Assembly: GCA_016839845.1 (NCBI GenBank)
Contig: JAEOTL010000007.1
Location: forward strand, 1-12,149
Direction: 5' to 3'
Source: Promethearchaeota archaeon
GTDB lineage: Archaea; Asgardarchaeota; Lokiarchaeia; Sigynarchaeales; SOKP01
Length of the DNA stretch: 12,149 bases
In this document: positions 7,083 through 12,149 of the stretch, in pieces
Numbering within the stretch: the first letter of the stretch is position 1
Layout: each line of letters begins with the position of its first letter
Translations under genes and position numbers: made by a program
Notes under the pieces: model-generated
What the model saw: the letters and a program-made list of their open reading frames with translations, nothing else
Databases searched by the model: none
Told to the model about the DNA's origin: nothing

Positions 7083-8342
7083 ATGAAACTGCTGAAAGTC
7101 CAATTAGATTCTGAGACGCGAAGTTCTACGATAAACAAGTTCTCCCTTGTTGCGGCCGTTTTATTTGCCGGTATTTCGGGGTACGCTTATTTTGCCTTCT
7201 TTCCACTCTACTTAAGCTCAATTGGATTCTCAGTTGGCATTATTACAGTTATTATGATATGGATGGGAGTGGGAATGGCTATTTTCTCGTGGATTTTCGG
7301 GAGAATTAGTGATAGAACGGGACGTAGAAAGTTATTCTTTATTTCTGCTTTAATTCTCCAAGTAATAATATTTATTCTAATTCCGGTCAGTAATAATTTC
7401 TTTTATCTAAGTATTCTCACTTTTTTTAGAGGAGTTATATTAGGGATGAGAATGCCAGTAGCTAATGCTTTATTTGCAGATATTGTTGAAAAATCAATTA
7501 AAAAGAAAGAGATTGATAAGACTATGGAAGTATCGGAAGTAAGTGGGAGCCAACTATCAATTTTAAGCGCGACTAAGAGTACAGGGTGGGCTATAGGGGT
7601 TCTACTTTCAAGCTTTGTAATAGCATCGTTTGGGGTAAGTGCGATAGTAATTTTTCTAATATCTTCAACTGGTATTGCTTTAATATTTGCACTTCCCATA
7701 AGAGATGTAAAGGAAGAAGAATTAGAAATTCTTGAAGAAAACTTAGCCACACAAGAGATATCCGCTGAAAAAATTGAAACCCCAAGAAAAGGCGGGAAAG
7801 TTAAGATTATTCTCTTTATTACCGTGTTTTTTCGACAGTTTGGTTTGATCCCCTTTCTACAAATTATAAGTATTCTACTTATAGATGCAGGAATCCCTGA
7901 AGGGATGGCCGGTGTCATTATAGCTCTTAACCCAATCCTGCAAATTATTGCAATGATTATAAATGGAAGATTAATTGATAATCCAAAAATTTCCGAACGA
8001 CTTATGCTAGCAGTAGGTTTTGTCTTATCAGCATTAACGCTACTTTCCTATTCTGCAGGTTCAGCAACCGGTAATATAGCCTATTTTATACTTGGTCAGA
8101 TCTGCCTTGGGTTTGGATGGGGATTTATCTACACGGGAGCAGTAAAATATATTGTAAATAGAGCTCCTCAAGATAGAGCATTCTATATGGGAATCTGGAT
8201 AGCAGATCTTCAGATAGCTAAGATAACTTCTTATATAACTTTTGCAATTTTATGGGAAATTGTCGCACTTTCACCTACATTCGTACTACCTTTTGCAGTT
8301 ATAGGCCCACTTATCGGATTAGTGCTCGTATTTTGGTTATAA
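7083..8342 (+). CDS. Major facilitator superfamily transporter, 12 TM
   Basis: A 419-residue polytopic membrane protein with about twelve hydrophobic helices in two sets of six. Approximate spans are 20-44, 48-71, 84-101, 106-122, 158-182, 185-206, then 240-267, 272-293, 305-324, 330-357, 368-395 and 398-419. The cytoplasmic loop between helices 2 and 3 holds MFS motif A, GRISDRTGRRK (73-83). The halves are joined by an acidic then basic loop (about 207-239). These marks establish an MFS secondary transporter in the cell membrane; the substrate cannot be predicted. Efflux or uptake of the organic acids or esters handled by the neighbouring hydrolases is only a guess. The C terminus ends directly after the last helix. 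The gene is divergent from the serine hydrolases and converges on the CMD gene with a 22-base gap, leaving no room for a private T-run terminator. Confidence 0.9.
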   Translation: MKLLKVQLDSETRSSTINKFSLVAAVLFAGISGYAYFAFFPLYLSSIGFSVGIITVIMIWMGVGMAIFSWIFGRISDRTGRRKLFFISALILQVIIFILIPVSNNFFYLSILTFFRGVILGMRMPVANALFADIVEKSIKKKEIDKTMEVSEVSGSQLSILSATKSTGWAIGVLLSSFVIASFGVSAIVIFLISSTGIALIFALPIRDVKEEELEILEENLATQEISAEKIETPRKGGKVKIILFITVFFRQFGLIPFLQIISILLIDAGIPEGMAGVIIALNPILQIIAMIINGRLIDNPKISERLMLAVGFVLSALTLLSYSAGSATGNIAYFILGQICLGFGWGFIYTGAVKYIVNRAPQDRAFYMGIWIADLQIAKITSYITFAILWEIVALSPTFVLPFAVIGPLIGLVLVFWL

Positions 8343-8364
8343 CGAATAACAGTTCGATATCTAT

Positions 8365-9177
8365 TTATTCATTCTGGATATTATTATACATTCCTTCTAC
8401 CTGAGCACCGAGAGAATTCATAACCAAGGCTAAAAGGTTATAGTAGCCTACGATGAATAGTATTTCTATGAGTTGCGAAGTGCTATACTCTTCTGAAAGT
8501 TTTTTCCACGTGAGGTCTGATACCATGTTGCTAGCATACAACTCATCGACTGCTCGAACTAATACTGCATCACTTTGATCCCAACCTTCTGCCTCTGGAC
8601 CCTCCTTAATTCGCTCAATCACATCGTCTGAAAAGAGCTTTTGATATTTACTACCTGCTACGTGGTGCTGCCATTCATAATCCGATTGACAAAGCCATGC
8701 AATCCTAAGAATTATTATTTCTTTTTGGCGACGAGGGATATCAGAATTCACAAATACTTGATTTGCAAATAACTCCCACCTTAGAAATAAAGGTTTATTT
8801 CTCATAAGGGTAGCTCGAAGATTGAAGATGGTTTCTCTTTGTTTTATATAGTCTCTTATTGCCGCCTCATTTTCTTTAATCGTTGTAGAGTTTAAATTAT
8901 TGCTCTCTTCATTAAGATTAAGATGAGAAATCATGGGATTCATATAATAGTTTGGACTACCCCTCATTTCTATTATGATGGAGAGAACTGCTTCATTCCA
9001 CTTGGATTTCTCATCATCTGTCTCATTATATGTAATTCGACGGACTGCTGTACGAGCAGAGACCAACCCTTGTACATACTCAAGCTCGTCTAATGGAGGA
9101 ACCCGAGATGTATTAAACCGTAAAAGTTCTCTCTTTTTTAGAACCCTAACAACATCTTTATTTTTATTCTCACTCAT
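8365..9177 (-). CDS. Carboxymuconolactone decarboxylase-family protein, CxxS type (copy 1)
   Basis: A 270-residue protein whose C-terminal half (about 118-260) is a CMD/AhpD-like helical domain. It has KEIIILR (152-158), WLCQSDYEW (161-169), His171/His172, the EGPEAEGW turn (192-199) and the closing VGYYN...NSLG segment. Glu153, Cys163 and His171/172 occupy active-site positions of the family, but the second cysteine of the AhpD CxxC pair is Ser165, so AhpD-type disulfide peroxidase chemistry is doubtful. Known family functions include gamma-carboxymuconolactone decarboxylase and alkylhydroperoxidase; neither can be assigned. The N-terminal half starts with a VPPLDEL motif (26-32) common in such proteins. 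It then carries about 80 charged, mostly helical residues before the ATLMRNK segment, longer than in typical members of about 180 residues. It starts 19 bases after the stop of its paralog, so an operon is likely. Confidence 0.85.
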   Translation of the reverse strand: MSENKNKDVVRVLKKRELLRFNTSRVPPLDELEYVQGLVSARTAVRRITYNETDDEKSKWNEAVLSIIIEMRGSPNYYMNPMISHLNLNEESNNLNSTTIKENEAAIRDYIKQRETIFNLRATLMRNKPLFLRWELFANQVFVNSDIPRRQKEIIILRIAWLCQSDYEWQHHVAGSKYQKLFSDDVIERIKEGPEAEGWDQSDAVLVRAVDELYASNMVSDLTWKKLSEEYSTSQLIEILFIVGYYNLLALVMNSLGAQVEGMYNNIQNE

Positions 9178-9196
9178 TTGAATTTCATACTCTTAT

Positions 9197-10003
9197 TCAA
9201 TCAAGCTGTTCCTTCACGCATTCCTCAGTTTGGAGTCCTATTGAATTCATGAACATTGCTAACATGTTATAACTACCGACAACAAAAATTAGATCCATAA
9301 TTTGGTGGGGATCATACTGTTTAGATAATTCCTTCCACGTTTGATCAGATAAAATGGTGTTTTTATGGAGTTCACCTACGGTTCGTAATAATGTTCTATC
9401 AAAATCACTCCAACCTTTTCCTTCTGCCCCAACCTTTATCTGGTCAATTTCTTCCTTTGAGAGTCCCGCTCGTTTGCCCACAAGATAGTGGTGATTCCAC
9501 TCGTATTCAGATTGACAGAGCCAAGCATTTCGTAAAATCAAAATTTCCTTGTCCCGAAGTGGAAGCGAGGAATTATAAGTAACATGACTCGCTAACATTA
9601 TCCATTTTAACCGTAATTTTCTATACCTTGACATTGTGCCCCTAATATGGTAGATATTACCTTCTTGTGCTATATATGACCTTATATCATCTTCATAATC
9701 TTCTAAATTGATTGAATCGATATTTAAACCCTTTTCTTCAAGTTTAAGAAAAGTTGTCAATCCGTCAAGCATATTATTGTTGTAGTCTTTTAACCATTTT
9801 ACTAGAGAGCTCAATTCGCTTGCCCATTCGGAGTCAAAATCATTTTCTTTAGAATATTCGAGATCCTTCGCAGCATTATGTAATTGATATAACTCTCGAA
9901 TGAAATTAAGTTCCGTCAGAGGTTGTATTCGAGGTTTCCCAAGACGGTAGGGTTCAACTCTGTTAATTTCTTTCAATAATTGCTCCTTATCTTTATTAAA
10001 CAC
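9197..10003 (-). CDS. Carboxymuconolactone decarboxylase-family protein, CxxS type (copy 2)
   Basis: A 268-residue paralog of the 8365-9177 gene, with Cys163, Ser165 and His171/172 at identical positions (WLCQSEYEW, 161-169). Other shared parts are KPRIQPLTEL (23-32), DKEILILR (151-158), the GAEGKGW turn (192-198) and VVGSYNMLAM (241-250). As in copy 1, about 80 residues separate the PPL-type motif from the GTMSRYRKL segment, so the long N-terminal half is a stable property of this pair. The start is GTG at 10003, supported by GGTGAG seven bases upstream. It is the first gene of a probable two-gene unit, transcribed away from the thiolase. The fold is confident; the reaction is unknown. Because CMD proteins usually form oligomers, the two copies might form a mixed complex (inference). 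Confidence 0.85.
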   Translation of the reverse strand: MFNKDKEQLLKEINRVEPYRLGKPRIQPLTELNFIRELYQLHNAAKDLEYSKENDFDSEWASELSSLVKWLKDYNNNMLDGLTTFLKLEEKGLNIDSINLEDYEDDIRSYIAQEGNIYHIRGTMSRYRKLRLKWIMLASHVTYNSSLPLRDKEILILRNAWLCQSEYEWNHHYLVGKRAGLSKEEIDQIKVGAEGKGWSDFDRTLLRTVGELHKNTILSDQTWKELSKQYDPHQIMDLIFVVGSYNMLAMFMNSIGLQTEECVKEQLD

Positions 10004-10010
10004 TTAACTT

Positions 10011-10016
10011 CTCACC
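10011..10016 (-). promoter_or_regulatory. Shine-Dalgarno site of CMD copy 2, deciding a GTG start
   Basis: GGTGAG on the minus strand lies seven bases before GTG 10003; GGTGA is complementary to the usual 3' end of 16S rRNA. It is the best ribosome binding site in the window and supports the non-ATG start. Confidence 0.6.
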
Positions 10017-10215
10017 AGCTAATAATAGAGTATATCGGGCTTTGTAACATAAATACTTTTTTAATCATGCGTGAACGAGGTACAGAACTAGATCCGCATA
10101 TGATTATCACAAAGGATTTATTAAAATTCAATAAATTAAAATTGTTAAAATAGCATCCTTAATTTTTTATTTTAATTGAATTTATCATACAAACTACAAA
10201 ATATATCGAAAAAAA

Positions 10216-10219
10216 GTGA
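10216..10219 (+). promoter_or_regulatory. Weak ribosome binding site of the thiolase gene
   Basis: GTGA lies seven bases before ATG 10227, the same spacing as the GGTGAG site of the divergent CMD gene. It favours ATG 10227 over an upstream in-frame TTG at 10176. The 223-base divergent gap (10004-10226) is otherwise AT-rich, with several TATA-like stretches I cannot rank. Confidence 0.35.
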
Positions 10220-10226
10220 AATTATA

Positions 10227-11504
10227 ATGGAATTAAAAGATGTATGGTTGATCGATTATGCTCGAACTGCGTTTTCACGTTCGAGACCTCGACAACCTGA
10301 AAGAGATGTATTTGGAGAGATTCGTGGAGATGAATTACTCGCTGAATTATTAATGAAATTTTTTGATGAGAAATTAGCAGATAAAGGCATACAAAAAGGA
10401 GATATGAATGAAGTCTCTATTGGGGTGGCCGCCGGAGTGCTCGAAAATTGGTCTTATGGTGGAAGAATCCCTCTATTTTTAGCGGGATTTCCAGTCACAG
10501 TACCTTCGTTTTCTTTAGATAGACAATGTGGGTCAGCAGGTTCGGGAATGCATATTGGAATAATGGAGATCATGACAGGCAATAGTAAGGCGGTGCTCTC
10601 CACTGGATTTGAGCATATGACAAGAGTTCGTGGACGTGGGACTGAACCTAATCTTAAAATGATGGATAAGAATAGTAAGTTTTATCATCCTGAATATGAA
10701 ATGCAAACCTCCTTCAATATGCTCCAAACAGCCCAAAAACTCTATGAAGAAGAAGTACCAACATTTACTAAGGAAAAAATGGATGAATTTGGTGTAAGGA
10801 GTCATAATTTAGCCTTAGCAAATCAGGAAAATGGCTGGTTTAATGGTGAAATTATCCCAATTGAAGGTCATGTCTCCGGAGATGTTAATACACCCATGAT
10901 CATTGATAAAGATATGAATGTGCGAAAATCTAGCATGGAAGGTCATGCCAAATTACCTAGATTATCTCAACCATTTTATCTTGAAAAAAATGGGGGTAAG
11001 GAAGGATATGTTAAAAGGGAAGGAACCGACCAAGGTGTCATAACTGTTGGTACGTCCTCCCCCTTGAATGCTGGAGCTACAGCTGCATGCCTAATGGAAG
11101 CAAAAGAAGCAGAGAGCAGGGGTTTAGAACCAATGGCAAAAATTGTTTCAATCGGTTGGGCAGGAGTACACCCCTCAACCATGGGTAGAGGTCCTGTTCC
11201 TGCAACCAGAAAAGCATTAGAATATGCTGGATTAACTGTCGAAGATATTGATTACTGGGAAATTAACGAGGCATTCTGTATCGTTGCATTGAATTGTATG
11301 CACCAGCTTGGAATCCCATGGGAAAAAGTTAATGTTATGGGAGGGTCTACTGCAATTGGTCATCCACTCGCAGCGACTATGGTTCGACTTACAGGTACTT
11401 TAGCCAGAATAATAAAGGATAAAAAGGCTAAATATGGAGTAGCTAATGCATGTGTCGGTGGAGGACAAGGTGTAGCGACAGTTATTGAGAATCTCGATGC
11501 ATAA
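10227..11504 (+). CDS. Thiolase (acetyl-CoA C-acyltransferase family)
   Basis: A 425-residue thiolase with the full classical active site. The nucleophile is Cys101 in DRQCGSAGSG, followed by N347-E-A-F350, His379 in AIGHP and Cys409 in CVGGGQG. The family either condenses two acyl-CoAs (acetoacetyl-CoA synthesis) or cleaves 3-ketoacyl-CoA in beta-oxidation. The length and the GRGPVPA block (320-326) fit bacterial-type degradative or trifunctional-complex thiolases better than the shorter archaeal SCP2-like thiolases, and no DUF35 partner lies beside it. The loop between Cys101 and NEAF is long, as in FadI-like proteins; that comparison is by eye. ATG 10227 is chosen because the conserved N terminus (VWLIDYARTAF) begins six residues later; TTG 10176 would add 17 residues without family character. 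With the crotonase at 3718 it gives two beta-oxidation steps, but the direction of flux is unknown. A T-run follows. Confidence 0.93.
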   Translation: MELKDVWLIDYARTAFSRSRPRQPERDVFGEIRGDELLAELLMKFFDEKLADKGIQKGDMNEVSIGVAAGVLENWSYGGRIPLFLAGFPVTVPSFSLDRQCGSAGSGMHIGIMEIMTGNSKAVLSTGFEHMTRVRGRGTEPNLKMMDKNSKFYHPEYEMQTSFNMLQTAQKLYEEEVPTFTKEKMDEFGVRSHNLALANQENGWFNGEIIPIEGHVSGDVNTPMIIDKDMNVRKSSMEGHAKLPRLSQPFYLEKNGGKEGYVKREGTDQGVITVGTSSPLNAGATAACLMEAKEAESRGLEPMAKIVSIGWAGVHPSTMGRGPVPATRKALEYAGLTVEDIDYWEINEAFCIVALNCMHQLGIPWEKVNVMGGSTAIGHPLAATMVRLTGTLARIIKDKKAKYGVANACVGGGQGVATVIENLDA

Positions 11505-11573
11505 ATCATTAAACAGAGAAAATTATTTTATTCACAACTTATATAGAGCAATTTAAGTAGATTTCCTTAACCC

Positions 11574-11584
11574 TTTTTTTTTTT
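11574..11584 (+). terminator. T-run terminator after thiolase gene
   Basis: Eleven consecutive T lie 70 bases after the thiolase stop, with no hairpin in front, as expected for archaeal oligo-T termination. The remainder of the gap up to 11753 is AT-rich, and I see no gene or structured RNA in it. Confidence 0.5.
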
Positions 11585-11753
11585 AACCAAAATTTTAAAT
11601 CTATTTTCTTTTTAACTCTTTCGCAAATATACAACTATTTAACGCCAAATTGAGTTTAGCTTCTTTTTTCCACGTTTAACGGGAAAATTTAGAGATTTTT
11701 TGTCAATCTTAAAATTTCTCTGTTTTTTTGATGTCATTTCATCGCTAACATTG

Positions 11754-12149
11754 TTAGTGTAATCTATAACTAATTTTATTTTTTCTATTAAAAAAAACCA
11801 AACCAGCACCATGAGTTCCTAGCCATAAATTGTTTTTGCTGTCTTCGTAAATAACTCTAACATCTGAACTTGGCAAGGAGGTGGAATCGCGGCTATTATG
11901 CCAGTAAACTTTAAAATCATCTTTCTTTCTATTATAAAAATTTAAACCCCAGGTGGTTCCTATAATAATGTTTCCGGCATGGTCTTCTACAATATTTATT
12001 ACGCAATTTACACTTAAAGATGTGTCATCAAAGTAATTTTCATCATGGATTGCCTGGTAATTTTTTAATGTATTATTTTTAATATTATATCTGTAAAGTC
12101 CTTTATTATCAGTACCTATCCATAAATATCCTTCTCTGTCTTCATGAAT
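11754..12149 (-). CDS. Two-component-regulator-type beta-propeller protein, C-terminal end (partial)
   Basis: An open frame enters from the right window edge and gives 131 residues before TAA at 11754-11756; the start lies beyond 12149. Three propeller-blade repeats are visible, about 50 residues apart. They are EDREGYLWIGT...GLYRYN (residues 3-22), EDHAGNIIIGT...GLNFYNR (55-74) and EDSKNNLWLGT...GLVFFNR (102-122). The ED-x-x-G/N-x-LW-I/L-GT pattern with a following GL is the Reg_prop repeat found in the sensor part of hybrid two-component kinases, most familiar from Bacteroidetes. Usually a Y_Y_Y domain, membrane helix and kinase follow; here the chain stops nine residues after the third blade motif. 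It may therefore be a kinase-free propeller protein, or a truncated or frameshifted relic. It is convergent with the thiolase gene and unrelated to its neighbours by function. Confidence 0.75.
   Translation of the reverse strand: MHEDREGYLWIGTDNKGLYRYNIKNNTLKNYQAIHDENYFDDTSLSVNCVINIVEDHAGNIIIGTTWGLNFYNRKKDDFKVYWHNSRDSTSLPSSDVRVIYEDSKNNLWLGTHGAGLVFFNRKNKISYRLH

Noticed and set aside
7403..7918. A 171-codon minus-strand frame opposite the transporter gene
   Set aside because: The plus-strand frame is a clear MFS protein with motif A and twelve helices; the opposite frame is a shadow rich in Ile/Ser with no domain signature.
8343..8364. The 22-base convergent gap between transporter and CMD gene, examined for a shared hairpin terminator
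   Set aside because: I see no stem of useful length and no long T-run on either strand.
10176..10226. Longer start (TTG 10176) for the thiolase
   Set aside because: The extra 17 residues are of AT-rich gap type, and ATG 10227 has a spaced GTGA and sits right before the conserved thiolase N terminus.
10004..10226. The divergent gap between CMD copy 2 and the thiolase, examined for an operator, small RNA or tRNA
   Set aside because: It holds only AT-rich sequence with several weak TATA-like stretches; I found no convincing dyad, tRNA-like arm or conserved motif by eye.
11514..11722. Short inverted similarity (CAGAGAAAATT at 11514 and AAATTTCTCTG at 11712) flanking the gap after the thiolase
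   Set aside because: Eleven bases with a mismatch and AT-rich content are expected by chance; no direct repeats, transposase or second pair support an element.

Overview
The window is AT-rich and protein-coding almost throughout. It carries no RNA gene, CRISPR array, insertion sequence or other mobile element that I can see. Coding sequences use AGA, ATA and TTA heavily. Most genes lack a strong Shine-Dalgarno sequence. The clearest 3' signals are plain T-runs without a hairpin, as archaea use. The mix of bacterial-type fatty-acyl and ester enzymes on this background fits an AT-rich archaeon, perhaps of the Asgard/Lokiarchaeia kind. No phylogenetic marker is present, so this is an inference; an AT-rich bacterium is not excluded.

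Layout. (1) 1-3450, plus strand: three tandem type-B carboxylesterases. The first is cut by the window edge and the other two are full length at 499 residues each. (2) 3718-4545, plus: an enoyl-CoA hydratase (crotonase) with both catalytic glutamates. (3) 4592-6968, minus: two tandem serine hydrolases of the class C beta-lactamase / family VIII esterase fold. (4) 7083-8342, plus: a 12-helix major facilitator transporter, divergent from the hydrolases. (5) 8365-10003, minus: two tandem carboxymuconolactone-decarboxylase (CMD/AhpD-like) proteins with an unusual N-terminal half and a CxxS site instead of CxxC. (6) 10227-11504, plus: a thiolase with its full catalytic set. (7) 11754-12149, minus: the C-terminal end of a beta-propeller protein of the two-component-regulator (Reg_prop) type, running off the right edge. 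It is missed if an ATG start is required.

How they may work together (inference). Ester-cleaving enzymes (three carboxylesterases, two beta-lactamase-fold hydrolases) could release acids or alcohols, and the transporter could move substrates or products. The crotonase and thiolase carry out two steps of beta-oxidation (or its reverse); the acyl-CoA dehydrogenase, 3-hydroxyacyl-CoA dehydrogenase and CoA ligase needed between and before them are not in the window. The genes sit in several short transcription units on both strands, so this is a functional neighbourhood rather than one operon. The strongest pattern is local amplification: three families are present as adjacent collinear paralogs (3+2+2). 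I found no convincing new defence, mobile or RNA-based system.
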